DNA of 64,000 nucleotides from Flavobacteriaceae bacterium UBA7302 (lineage in GTDB: Bacteria; Bacteroidota; Bacteroidia; Flavobacteriales; Flavobacteriaceae). The notes beneath the pieces are model-generated. The model was given only the letters and a program-made list of their open reading frames with translations. It was not told where the DNA came from and did no database searches. Position 1 is the stretch's first letter. Each line of letters opens with the position of its first letter. The translations under genes and the position numbers were made by a program. Shown in pieces: positions 33,739 to 42,724 of this stretch. The stretch is from NCBI GenBank assembly GCA_002471825.1, contig DKQS01000011.1, forward strand, positions 186,001 to 250,000, in the 5' to 3' direction.

Positions 33739-35371
33739 AAAGTTGTTACACATACTATTGGGATTGATACTCTTGTTTTTGATTAACGGAGCAAGTTCAT
33801 TGGTTTACCTTAAGGTCGATCTAACCTCCGACAAACGATACACGCTTTCAGAAACGACTACCAACATCCTCGATCAATTGCAAAACAAAGTGTTTGTAAC
33901 AGTCTACCTCGAAGGCGATTTTCCTTTGGAATTCAAAAAACTACAAGACGAAACTGCCCAATTCCTTGAGGAGATTCAGGATGAGAATGACAATATTTCC
34001 TTTGAGTTTGAAAATCCAAATAGTCAAAAGGAAGCCTTGATTAAAAAGGGAATGATTCCGAGTCAATTGACTGTGGAAGAGGAAGGTAAATTAAGTGAGG
34101 CCATCATATTCCCCTATGCCGAAATCCAATATGGAGATAAGACGAGTATCGTGAATCTCTTACCGACAACGGTTACCGTTAGTCAAGAAAGTCAGTTGCA
34201 ACTGGCCATTGAGAATTTGGAGTACAATTTCTCCGAAACACTTTTCAAAATTAGTCAGCGAAAGAAAAAATCGATTGCTTACCTGACTGGGAACGGGCAA
34301 TTGCAAGACATAGAAGTATATAGCTTTTTAAGCAAGTTGAACGACAGTTATAATCTGGCAAAATTCACTCTCGATTCCGTTGCAGCCAATCCAGTGCCAA
34401 CTAGTAACAGGCTCAATGCTTTTGACGCGTTGATCATTGCGAAACCTACGGAAACGTTCAGCGAAAAGGAAAAACTAAGCATTGATCAATTCATTATGAA
34501 TGGTGGTAAGACCTTATGGATGATTGACAATGTGCAGGCCGATCAAGATAGCCTGTACACCAGTAGTCGAATTTTAGCCTATCCGAGAGACTTGAACCTA
34601 ACCGATCAGCTCTTCTCTTATGGTGTTCGCATCAATCCTATTTTGGTGAAAGACTTCTATGCGGCAGATTTACGATTGGTAACGGGTTCCAGCGGAAATC
34701 AGAATCAATATAGCAACCTGAAATGGGTGTATCATCCATTGGTTAGTGGCAATCCCTATCATCCGATTACCAAGAAGTTAAATCAGATTCGATTGCAGTT
34801 TGTGAATCAAATCGACACCCTAAAAAATTCTATTTCAAAGACACCATTGTTGATTAGTTCGCCTTTTTCCAAAAAGGTAGGCACCCCTTCCATAGTGGAA
34901 TTACAATCCATAGCCAAGGAAGAAACAGAAGCCGATTATAAGGATGGTAGTCAACTATTCGGAGTGTTATTGGAAGGGAACTTCAAATCCAATTACAAAG
35001 ACCGCACCTTGCCGTTTCCAGTAAAGGATTTCAAAAACCAATCGCCACCAAACAAAATGGTCGTGATTGCCGATGGTGATATTGCTAAGAACCAAGTGGC
35101 TCGCGGTAGACCTTTGGAGCTAAACCGAGACAAATGGACCAACCAACAATTTGGAAATAAGGATTTCTTGGTGAATACCATGGACTATCTTCTGGATGAT
35201 ATTGGTCTCTTGGAATTGCGAAATCGAAGCATTGACTTACGCTTTTTAAACAAACAAAAAGCTTACGAAGAGCGCACTTTTTGGCAAGGCATCAACTTGT
35301 TAGTTCCAGCAATTCTATTGCTTCTTTTTGGCGCTATTTATACCTACTTGGAAAAGAAGCGGTACCGCTAA
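33728..35371 (+). CDS. gldG: Gliding motility-associated ABC transporter substrate-binding protein GldG
   Basis: 547 aa. One N-terminal helix (about 7-27), a large periplasmic part of the GldG/ABC_transp_aux type (VTVYLEGDFPLEFKKLQDETAQFLEEIQ, then KKSIAYLTGNGQ near 180), and a C-terminal helix (about 520-540) with a basic end (YLEKKRYR). Normal length for GldG. It is in one transcription unit with the SAM hydrolase and gldF. Its last 4 bp overlap the stop of the convergent NAD(P)-binding gene. Confidence 0.95.
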   Translation: MGNKKLLHILLGLILLFLINGASSLVYLKVDLTSDKRYTLSETTTNILDQLQNKVFVTVYLEGDFPLEFKKLQDETAQFLEEIQDENDNISFEFENPNSQKEALIKKGMIPSQLTVEEEGKLSEAIIFPYAEIQYGDKTSIVNLLPTTVTVSQESQLQLAIENLEYNFSETLFKISQRKKKSIAYLTGNGQLQDIEVYSFLSKLNDSYNLAKFTLDSVAANPVPTSNRLNAFDALIIAKPTETFSEKEKLSIDQFIMNGGKTLWMIDNVQADQDSLYTSSRILAYPRDLNLTDQLFSYGVRINPILVKDFYAADLRLVTGSSGNQNQYSNLKWVYHPLVSGNPYHPITKKLNQIRLQFVNQIDTLKNSISKTPLLISSPFSKKVGTPSIVELQSIAKEETEADYKDGSQLFGVLLEGNFKSNYKDRTLPFPVKDFKNQSPPNKMVVIADGDIAKNQVARGRPLELNRDKWTNQQFGNKDFLVNTMDYLLDDIGLLELRNRSIDLRFLNKQKAYEERTFWQGINLLVPAILLLLFGAIYTYLEKKRYR

Positions 35372-36141
35372 ATCGCAAATAAATCGTCGTATTTGAAGCT
35401 ATAACCAAAAGCCTTTTGTAGCTTATTGGAGGATATGATTTTCCAACTTTCTTCAGAAACATTTACAAATTCCGGTGCAGGCAATCCTTTTCTGAGTCGT
35501 GCATTGGTATAAAAATCCCTACGCGTTGGATGGTGATTCGAACAAGCATTAAACACCTCATTACCAATATTCTGCTGAATCAATTGCTTTAAAATAGCAA
35601 TGCAATCATCTCGGTGTATCATATTGACAAATCCATCAGGATTGGGAATTCGTCGATTTTGAAACCAATTGGAAGGATGTCTATTGTAACCTAGCAATCC
35701 AGCAAAGCGCAATACAATCGAGTGATAAGCTTTGGAACCTTGCAAGACCTCTTCAATTTGTACCAAGGCATTGCCTTCGGCAAGTTGATCTTCTTCCGTA
35801 ATTTCTATATTCAAATTCGGGTATACCGATGTTGAACTAATAAAGATGACTTTTTGAATCGGCGAATTTTCTATTTGAGAAACCAAACGTTCAAAATCTG
35901 AAACACTTTTGGAAGTGATGCAAATGATCAGAACCGAAACATTTAAAAAGTCTTCCGGAATGGAAGGATTGGCTATATCAACCAAGTAGGTATCAATTCC
36001 GAGTTGCTCGAGTTGGTCTACTTTTTCTGGAGTAGTCGTCGAACCTTTTACGGCATAGCCATCATTCAAAAGTGCTACCGCAAGGGGTTTCCCTAGCCAT
36101 CCACACCCTAAAATTCCAATACGTTTCTCCAACTGATTCAT
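35368..36141 (-). CDS. NAD(P)-binding epimerase/reductase-like protein
   Basis: 257 aa from ATG 36141 (NQLEKRIGILGCGWLGKPLA); a longer start at 36189 adds 16 residues before the Rossmann fold. The dinucleotide motif GILGCGWLGKPLA is at about 8-20. Later landmarks are VIFISSTSVYP, a Ser/Tyr region as in extended SDR enzymes, and RFAGLLGYNRHP. This is the SDR/YeeZ-like 'NAD-dependent epimerase' group often called nucleoside-diphosphate-sugar epimerase; the substrate is unknown. Convergent with gldG, overlapping by 4 bp. Confidence 0.82.
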   Translation of the reverse strand: MNQLEKRIGILGCGWLGKPLAVALLNDGYAVKGSTTTPEKVDQLEQLGIDTYLVDIANPSIPEDFLNVSVLIICITSKSVSDFERLVSQIENSPIQKVIFISSTSVYPNLNIEITEEDQLAEGNALVQIEEVLQGSKAYHSIVLRFAGLLGYNRHPSNWFQNRRIPNPDGFVNMIHRDDCIAILKQLIQQNIGNEVFNACSNHHPTRRDFYTNARLRKGLPAPEFVNVSEESWKIISSNKLQKAFGYSFKYDDLFAI

Positions 36142-36284
36142 CCGCTTTACTAATCTAAAATCCTCAAGAAATATGGATTCATAAAGCAAATATACGGTGC
36201 TTATTTTAGCCTTTTATTAACAATACTGGCATTTATTAGTCGTAATTTTAGGCGATTTTAAAAATTAACATAAAACAAATCACC

Positions 36285-37208
36285 ATGAAAACAAACCAAC
36301 TACGAGTATTCGGATTAGGCGCGTTGTTATCATTATTTTTAGTGAGCTGTGCACAGACCGATACCAAAAAAGAAGAGGCTAAAGAGGAAAAAACGGAGGT
36401 AAAAGCACCTGTTCGAATTGCTGCACCTGCACCAAGTCCGGCTTCAACTATAAATCAGACGGTAGGTCTTACGAAGTTTACCTTGGAATATTCTAGACCT
36501 GGAATGAAGGGAAGAAAAATCTTTGGAGACTTAGTGCCTTTCGATAAAATCTGGAGAACTGGAGCAAACGCCAACACAAAAATTACCTTCGATACAGACA
36601 TCATGATCGGAGAAACAACCGTAAAAGCAGGATCTTACTCTATCTACACCAAGCCAGGAAAAAGCGAGTGGACGGTAATGCTTTATGCTACCACAGACAA
36701 CTGGGGAAATCCAAGAGAATGGGATGATGCAAAGGTTGTGGCTTCTGCAACGGTAAAATCAGAAAACATGCCAATGACGGTAGAGTCTTTCACGATTACT
36801 TTTGACGACTTGACCAATAACTCAGCGGTTTTAGGAATGTTATGGGAGAACACTTATGTAGGTTTGCCTTTTACAGTTCCTACAGACGGAGCAGTAATGG
36901 CTTCTATCGAAGAAGTGATGAAAGGAGAGCCTAACGACAGAGCTTATTACGATGCTGCCGTATACTTTAAGAGCGCAGGAAAAGACATCAATCAAGCATT
37001 GACTTGGATTGACAAAGCGGTTGAAATGACAAAAGAAGAGCCAAAGTTCTGGTACTTACGTCAGCAATCCTTAATCCACGCGAAAGCAGGAAAAACCGAA
37101 ACTGCCATTGCAGCTGCTAAACAAAGTTTGGAATTGGCCAAGAAGGCTGGTAACGCAGATTACGTAAAAATGAATACTGACTCCTTGAAAGAATGGGGAG
37201 CGATGTAA
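36285..37208 (+). CDS. DUF2911 lipoprotein with C-terminal TPR-like region
   Basis: 307 aa. Lipoprotein signal with LVSC, Cys22 lipidated, followed by a K/E-rich linker (DTKKEEAKEEKTEVKAP). DUF2911 core about 60-190: LEYSRPGMKGRKIFGDLVP, RTGANANTKITFD, and AGSYSIYTKPGKSEWTVMLY are the family landmarks. The last about 90 residues are helical TPR-like repeats (DRAYYDAAVYFKSAGKDINQALTWIDKAVE). Function of DUF2911 is unknown. A strong terminator follows, so it is a single-gene unit. Confidence 0.92.
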   Translation: MKTNQLRVFGLGALLSLFLVSCAQTDTKKEEAKEEKTEVKAPVRIAAPAPSPASTINQTVGLTKFTLEYSRPGMKGRKIFGDLVPFDKIWRTGANANTKITFDTDIMIGETTVKAGSYSIYTKPGKSEWTVMLYATTDNWGNPREWDDAKVVASATVKSENMPMTVESFTITFDDLTNNSAVLGMLWENTYVGLPFTVPTDGAVMASIEEVMKGEPNDRAYYDAAVYFKSAGKDINQALTWIDKAVEMTKEEPKFWYLRQQSLIHAKAGKTETAIAAAKQSLELAKKAGNADYVKMNTDSLKEWGAM

Positions 37209-37230
37209 TTCGATGATAACCTATAGAAAG

Positions 37231-37262
37231 ACCTCAAGTTTATCATGACTTGAGGTTTTTTT
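37231..37262 (+). terminator. Terminator after the DUF2911 gene
   Basis: ACCTCAAGT, 8-nt loop, ACTTGAGGT followed by seven T. Perfect 9-bp stem. It abuts the stop codon of the convergent oxidoreductase gene at 37261. Confidence 0.9.
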
Positions 37263-38241
37263 ATTCATAGCTCAACCCTATCTCCTTCCGAATCGCATCC
37301 AACACGCGAATCAAATTCAAAGAAAATTGATGGGTCATCACATCACTCTCTAGAAGTCCCTCCCGAATCAATTGATTGAAATGATCAATTTCAAAACTAT
37401 AACCCAAAGTAGCAACGCCAAAATCCAATGTTTCTTCTTTTCCATTTGAACGGATGGTAATCCTGTTTGGTTTGTGAAACATGGAATGGATAAGGATCTG
37501 CCCTTTTTCAAACAAGAACTTGGCTTCCGTTTTCTCGTGATGAATCAAACTACAAGACAAATTCGCCGTTGCTTTCGGATAGTGAAATACCATCATGCAA
37601 TCGGAATCGGCCCCATTGTGAAAGAAATTGGCCTTAGCTTCTAGGCTATCGGGCAGTCCCAAACTGGCAAGGGCTGCATACACAGGATAAATTCCTATAT
37701 CCAAAACGGCACCGCCACCGAGCTCTTTTTTCAAAACTCGGTCTTCAAAATCCAACTGAGGTGCAAAGCTAAATCCGGCACTCAACTGTCGCAGGTCACC
37801 TAATTCTCGTGATTTTATAAACCTTAACACATGCTGAAAATGAGGCAGAAAAGCTGTCCAAAGGGCCTCCATAAGTAGCACCTCATTTTGCTGAGCACAG
37901 GCAATCATTTCCGAAACTTCCTCCACATTCATGGCGAAGGGTTTTTCGCATAAAACAGGTTTCTTATGATTCAAACACTGAATGGTATGTTCTTTATGAA
38001 AAACGTGGGGTGTTGCAATGTAAATGGCATCTATCGCATCATCTTGCATTAACAATTCATAAGAGCCATAGGCTTGTTGAGCTCCATACAAGGCACCAAA
38101 ATCATCAGCCTTTTCTTGCGATCTTGAAGCAACGGCATATAGGGAACAATTCGGTACTTTCTGAAGATCTTGCGCGAATTCATGAGCGATTCGGCCTAGT
38201 CCTATAATTCCCCAACGGATGTTTCTGCTATGCGGTTTCAA
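37261..38241 (-). CDS. Gfo/Idh/MocA family oxidoreductase
   Basis: 326 aa from TTG 38241 (reads MKPHSRNIRWGIIGLG). Longer starts at 38280 would lie inside the upstream symporter gene. NAD(P)-binding motif GIIGLGRIAHEF at about 10-21, then the family motif EKPFAMN (about 100) with its catalytic-site lysine, and GGGAVLDIGIYPVYAA near 190. Typical substrates are sugars, inositols or pseudo-disaccharides. The TTG overlaps the end of the symporter gene by 14 bp. It is the last gene of the PIG-L operon, so it may process the transported sugar. Confidence 0.87.
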   Translation of the reverse strand: MKPHSRNIRWGIIGLGRIAHEFAQDLQKVPNCSLYAVASRSQEKADDFGALYGAQQAYGSYELLMQDDAIDAIYIATPHVFHKEHTIQCLNHKKPVLCEKPFAMNVEEVSEMIACAQQNEVLLMEALWTAFLPHFQHVLRFIKSRELGDLRQLSAGFSFAPQLDFEDRVLKKELGGGAVLDIGIYPVYAALASLGLPDSLEAKANFFHNGADSDCMMVFHYPKATANLSCSLIHHEKTEAKFLFEKGQILIHSMFHKPNRITIRSNGKEETLDFGVATLGYSFEIDHFNQLIREGLLESDVMTHQFSLNLIRVLDAIRKEIGLSYE

Positions 38242-39895
38242 TAGGTTGATTGTTGCTAATACTTTGAATAAAAATAGCAAAAATCATCACCAAAACACAA
38301 CCCAATAAGTTGAGCCATAAATAAGGAAGCCAGTCCATGAGGAATACCCCAATGATGATGAGCTGGGTAATGAGCGCGGCAATAAAAACAGCGCGTCCAC
38401 GAACGTACTTGATAAAGAATGCTAATAAGAAGATTCCCAAAACGTTTCCATAAAAAATAGAACCAATGATGTTGACTAGCTGAATAAGATTGTCAAATAA
38501 GTTGGCAATACAGGCTACGGAAATGGCAATGAGACCCCATAACAAGGTAAACCATTTGGAAGCCTTTACATAATGCAATTCATCATGGTCCTGCTTGTTT
38601 CGTCGGTACAAATCAATGGCTGTGGTGCTGGCCAAAGCATTTAATTCGGAAGCTGTAGAAGACATGGCTGCCGCCAAAATTACCGCCAATAACAGCCCGA
38701 TGATTCCTTTGGGTAGATTGTTAAGAATGAAATTGATAAAGACATAATCCTTGTCGTTGGTTTCTATGGTAGGATCGGTTTTGGCAATGATTGCTTTTGC
38801 CTCTTCTTTCAATTTCAAATCCCGCGCATTAAGTTCTTGGAGCAAGTTCGTCTCCTCAGCTTGCAATCCGTCTTCCAATAAAATTTGCTTGGACTTTTCA
38901 ATGTCCTGGTGCTCCTTTTCAAGCACTTTATACATCAAAGAAGTCTTTGCCACAGCTTTGGAAGCTGGATTAAAATTCAAAGGAGAGCTGTTGAATTGGT
39001 AAAACACAAATACCATCACACCCACCATCAAAATAAAGAATTGCATGGGTACTTTCAACAATCCATTAAAAAGCAGACCTAGCTGACTCTCACGCAAGGA
39101 TTTCCCTGACAGGTAACGCTGCACCTGACTTTGATCGGTTCCGAAGTAGGAAAGCATTAAAAAGGTTCCGCCTAAGAAGCCTGTCCAAACTGTGTATCGA
39201 TTGTTCAAATCAAAGGAGAAATCCAATACTTCCATCTTACCACTGGCTCCTGCGATATCCAGTGCTTTGGAGAATGTGATTCCGTCTGGCAAGTATTGCA
39301 AGATCAAATAGAACGCAATGAGCATTCCCGCAAAAATCACAATCATCTGTTGTTTCTGAGTCACGTTCACCGCTTTGGTACCACCTGATACGGTGTAAAT
39401 GATCACCAATACGCCAATAATAATGTTCAAATAAAGCAAGTTCCAACCCAATACGGCAGACAAGATAATGGCCGGAGCAAAAATGGTGATTCCAGCTGCC
39501 AATCCTCTTTGGATTAAAAATAAAATAGCGGTAAGAGTTCTTGTTTTTAAATCAAAGCGCGATTCCAAATATTCATAGGCTGTGTAAACGTTCAGCTTGT
39601 AATAAATCGGAATAAACACCAAGCAAATGATGACCATTGCTATGGGCAATCCGAAATAGAATTGCACAAATCCTAAGCCGTCATGAAAGGCTTGTCCGGG
39701 AGTGGATAAAAAGGTGATGGCACTGGCTTGAGTAGCCATAACGGATAATCCGATGGTCCACCATTTGGTGTCATTTCCTCCTTTGATATAGTCCTTTACA
39801 TCGGCATTTTTACGTGTGATGTAAGTACCATAAGCAACGATAAATAAGATGGTTGTGAGCAGTACGGTCCAATCGACCCAATGAAGTGTCTGCAT
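38228..39895 (-). CDS. Sodium:solute symporter (SSS family)
   Basis: 555 aa with about 13 helices. N-terminal WVDWTVLLTTILFIVAYGTYI, the SSS core ATQASAITFLSTPGQAFHDGLGF near 55, and the second signature AAAMSSTASELNALASTTAIDLYRR near 405. A hydrophilic insertion at about 315-370 is rich in K and E. Belongs to the sugar/sialic-acid-like SSS group by context (PIG-L deacetylase, Gfo/Idh oxidoreductase) rather than by residue evidence. It starts about 3 bp after the 35-aa membrane protein gene and overlaps the following oxidoreductase gene. Confidence 0.9.
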   Translation of the reverse strand: MQTLHWVDWTVLLTTILFIVAYGTYITRKNADVKDYIKGGNDTKWWTIGLSVMATQASAITFLSTPGQAFHDGLGFVQFYFGLPIAMVIICLVFIPIYYKLNVYTAYEYLESRFDLKTRTLTAILFLIQRGLAAGITIFAPAIILSAVLGWNLLYLNIIIGVLVIIYTVSGGTKAVNVTQKQQMIVIFAGMLIAFYLILQYLPDGITFSKALDIAGASGKMEVLDFSFDLNNRYTVWTGFLGGTFLMLSYFGTDQSQVQRYLSGKSLRESQLGLLFNGLLKVPMQFFILMVGVMVFVFYQFNSSPLNFNPASKAVAKTSLMYKVLEKEHQDIEKSKQILLEDGLQAEETNLLQELNARDLKLKEEAKAIIAKTDPTIETNDKDYVFINFILNNLPKGIIGLLLAVILAAAMSSTASELNALASTTAIDLYRRNKQDHDELHYVKASKWFTLLWGLIAISVACIANLFDNLIQLVNIIGSIFYGNVLGIFLLAFFIKYVRGRAVFIAALITQLIIIGVFLMDWLPYLWLNLLGCVLVMIFAIFIQSISNNQPIETA

Positions 39896-39898
39896 AAA

Positions 39899-40006
39899 TT
39901 AGTTCTTAAAGTAGGTAGTGATGAAGTAAAACAAAATGATGTATACCAAATTGGCTACGAGCACAACCGTATAAATGGGTTTCCAGTTTCTTTTGTTTTG
40001 AGTCAT
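39899..40006 (-). CDS. 35-aa single-pass membrane protein before the symporter
   Basis: A short open frame of 35 codons (MTQNKRNWKPIY followed by a hydrophobic helix). The helix spans about residues 12-32 and the tail is TTYFKN. Its ATG directly follows the TAG stop of the PIG-L gene without a gap, and the symporter ATG comes 3 bp after its TAA. Such exact packing, with a clean membrane helix, argues that it is a real small gene. It may be a small subunit of the symporter; this is inference. Confidence 0.65.
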   Translation of the reverse strand: MTQNKRNWKPIYTVVLVANLVYIILFYFITTYFKN

Positions 40007-42547
40007 CTATTGTTTGATTTGATTGTTCAATTTGATATTTTCTTTTCCAATAGACAATATATTCGCAAACAATTTGTAAGCTCCCGGTACACCGGCAGGT
40101 AGCTCTCTAAAGAAACTGAGCCCTGTATAGATGTAATTTCCTTTGCCGTATTTGGCTACCAACAAACTTCCTTTCTTGGGAGACTCTCCTTTGTCATTCA
40201 TGGATAGGATGGGTGTAAATTCGGCACCCCATTGATTCGGGAAATACAATCCTCGTTCTTGCACCCAACCTTCAAAATCCTTGGCCTCTATTTTGTTCGG
40301 GAAATTCATCACCGAATGATCTTTCGCCAAAACGTTCACTTTTGCATATTCATCCGTCACACGATCTCTCGAGAGCGACAATTGGTAAGGGGCCATCACA
40401 TCCACGCCTCCTCTCCTTCCGCTGGTATTGTACTGGACAATCATATTACCGCCGTTCTTCACATAGTCCAACAAGAATTTCTGTTTGTACTTGAGTTGCG
40501 GAACGGTATTATAGGCACGAATTCCCAGAACAACGGCATCAAATTTGGCCAAATTTTCTGCATTGATCTCATCGACATTTAAAGGCACTACGGTATAGCC
40601 AATCTGGGTCAAACTTTCGGGAATGGCATCTCCTGCTCCTTTGATATATCCAATATAATTGCCGGCTTTCTGGATATCTAGTCTTACGATTTTCGATTTG
40701 GAAGGTAAAAGCACTGATTGTTTCGGAATGTGTTCGTAATTGATTTCAACCAATTCCTTCGCATAGAACTCTCCACCAACGGTTGCTACTGCCTTCAAAT
40801 ATCCTTCTGATTGATTTTTGGGCGGTACCACTTCAAACTCAAAAATCTGTTCTTCTCCTTTTTGATCAATGGAAAAATCCAGTCTTGCCGGAGCAACTTT
40901 CCATCCAGCAGGAACTTGAAGTGCTAATGTTCCTGAAACCTTAGAAGTACCTGCACGAACTCCCACCTTAATATTCTTGGCCTCGTCTCCTGAGAAGATC
41001 ATCACCTTCTCCTTTAAGCTGGTGGTCACCTTGGGTAAAATTTCCAAAGGCTCGTACAACTCACCCTTATCACGTCTTGAATACCTGTAAATCACATCCT
41101 TAGGGATGGAAACTTCCACCTCATCGATGATCAGGTTAAATATCGCCCGAATAGCTCTTGGAGTCTCTGGTTTTCCAATCATTTGTCGATCGTCAACCTT
41201 ATACATCCCTAACGACCATTCGTTTCGCAACCAATAAGGATCAGTAGTTCCCAAATTGCCCACAGAAATGGTCTTCTTCAAGTTTTGTTTTTGATTGGAT
41301 TTTAACTGTAATTCTTGTACCCATGTCAACCTTTTTTCCGCTTCAAAGGTGATGGACTGTAAAAACACAGAAGCATCAGAGTTTCGATTCAAAGCTTCGA
41401 TGTTTAAGTCAATCTCAGCGTTTGTAGTGGTGGTAGAAGCGCTTGCCGAAACCTCCAAATACAATCCGGCACAAGCCTCAATAACTTCCCGAATTTGCTT
41501 CAATTTTAAATCCCTCCAATGCGCATCGCCTAACATTTCAATCTTCTTGTAGGCCTCAATCAAGGCAGGAAGATGTTTGGACGGATTCACAAAATCGAAA
41601 TTGTCTTCAACCTCATATAAGATATCTCCTATTTCTCCTCCACCTTCAATTCGATTCCATGTGGTATTGATTCCCGAAAACAAATCGCTTTGATCCTTCA
41701 TCGGTTGTCCTTTTAATAGCTCAACGTATTCTGTCTGGGAACCACGAGTAGTCAATCGTCCAAATCCTTGACATAAATGCTGACTGCTCGCAATGGATGC
41801 CAATTCGTTATTTGACAGTCCTTTTAAAGGATAATAAACTCCTACATCAAAAGAGAGAAAATTCGGATTCCCTTTGGTGGCCTTTTCAAAATTTTGCTGG
41901 CTACCATAAAACCACCATGAAGTGTTGAAGAACAGACGCTTGGGCTGCCACGTTTCGGTTTGCTTCAACTGATCTTTAAACTTGGTAGCATCTCCCACCA
42001 AATCGAAAGCCTCAACACTTAGCATGGCCGAAGCGGTATGATGTCCATGAGTGGTCCCCGGTGTTCTATGATTGAAACGATTGATGATAATGTCTGGTTT
42101 AAAATTACGAATGGCCCAAACCACGTCACTCAACACCTGTTTCTCGTCCCATATTTCTAAGGTCTCATCTGGGTGTTTGGAGTAACCAAAATCATTGGCG
42201 CGCGTAAAAAGTTGTTCGCCTCCATCTACACCACGAGCAGCAAGTAATTCTTGAGTCCGAATTACGCCTAATAATTCTCGTATTTCAGGTCCGATTAAAT
42301 TTTGACCGCCATCTCCTCGTGTTAAGGATAGGTATCCGGTTCTTGCTTTCACTTGGTTAGCCAAATAGGCAATTAATCGTGTATTCTCATCATCAGGATG
42401 GGCCGCAATGTAGAGTGCCGTTCCCAAAAAATTGAGCTTCTGAATTTTTTCGTAAATCTGGTTGGAAGTTAGTTTCTTCGGCTTTTGACCGAACGAATGA
42501 ACTGAATAACATAAAGTTACGAATAAAACTAATGCTATTTTTCTCAT
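40007..42547 (-). CDS. Secreted PIG-L family deacetylase with C-terminal amidotransferase-like domain
   Basis: 846 aa. Signal peptide about 1-21 (HSFGQ). The zinc motif HPDDE is at 50-54 (YIAAHPDDENTRLIAY), and the second metal histidine region is THGHHTASAM at about 165-175, both typical of LmbE/PIG-L N-deacetylases. The middle (about 330-620) is beta-rich and may bind carbohydrate. The C-terminal part has a flavodoxin/ThuA-like segment (DAVVLGIRAYNTVPQLK, VKNGGNMIVQYNT). Exported deacetylase followed by a membrane mini-protein, symporter and oxidoreductase points to use of an N-acetylated sugar or glycoconjugate. Confidence 0.88.
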   Translation of the reverse strand: MRKIALVLFVTLCYSVHSFGQKPKKLTSNQIYEKIQKLNFLGTALYIAAHPDDENTRLIAYLANQVKARTGYLSLTRGDGGQNLIGPEIRELLGVIRTQELLAARGVDGGEQLFTRANDFGYSKHPDETLEIWDEKQVLSDVVWAIRNFKPDIIINRFNHRTPGTTHGHHTASAMLSVEAFDLVGDATKFKDQLKQTETWQPKRLFFNTSWWFYGSQQNFEKATKGNPNFLSFDVGVYYPLKGLSNNELASIASSQHLCQGFGRLTTRGSQTEYVELLKGQPMKDQSDLFSGINTTWNRIEGGGEIGDILYEVEDNFDFVNPSKHLPALIEAYKKIEMLGDAHWRDLKLKQIREVIEACAGLYLEVSASASTTTTNAEIDLNIEALNRNSDASVFLQSITFEAEKRLTWVQELQLKSNQKQNLKKTISVGNLGTTDPYWLRNEWSLGMYKVDDRQMIGKPETPRAIRAIFNLIIDEVEVSIPKDVIYRYSRRDKGELYEPLEILPKVTTSLKEKVMIFSGDEAKNIKVGVRAGTSKVSGTLALQVPAGWKVAPARLDFSIDQKGEEQIFEFEVVPPKNQSEGYLKAVATVGGEFYAKELVEINYEHIPKQSVLLPSKSKIVRLDIQKAGNYIGYIKGAGDAIPESLTQIGYTVVPLNVDEINAENLAKFDAVVLGIRAYNTVPQLKYKQKFLLDYVKNGGNMIVQYNTSGRRGGVDVMAPYQLSLSRDRVTDEYAKVNVLAKDHSVMNFPNKIEAKDFEGWVQERGLYFPNQWGAEFTPILSMNDKGESPKKGSLLVAKYGKGNYIYTGLSFFRELPAGVPGAYKLFANILSIGKENIKLNNQIKQ

Positions 42548-42633
42548 AAATTATTTGGAGTTGAGTCAAACAAAAATAGTTTTTTTCAAAGGCAAATGAC
42601 CTGCCTTAACATAATTATAACGTTTGTAAAACC

Positions 42634-42661
42634 ATCAACAAATGGCGGTTTTGGTGTTGAT
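42634..42661. promoter_or_regulatory. Inverted repeat upstream of dnaN
   Basis: ATCAACA at 42634-42640 and TGTTGAT at 42655-42661, 14-nt spacer. A perfect 7-bp inverted repeat about 30 bp before the -7 box of dnaN. Possible regulator site; not assigned. Confidence 0.3.
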
Positions 42662-42691
42662 AAATTAATTTTAAAAATCATTTAATTAGAA

Positions 42692-42699
42692 TATATTTG
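42692..42699 (+). promoter_or_regulatory. -7 promoter box of dnaN
   Basis: TATATTTG matches the Bacteroidota -7 consensus TAnnTTTG. It lies 25 bp before the ATG, giving a short leader of about 20 nt. No good -33 TTG was found. Confidence 0.55.
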
Positions 42700-42724
42700 T
42701 AGTTCAATATTGAAATTTTTTCAC

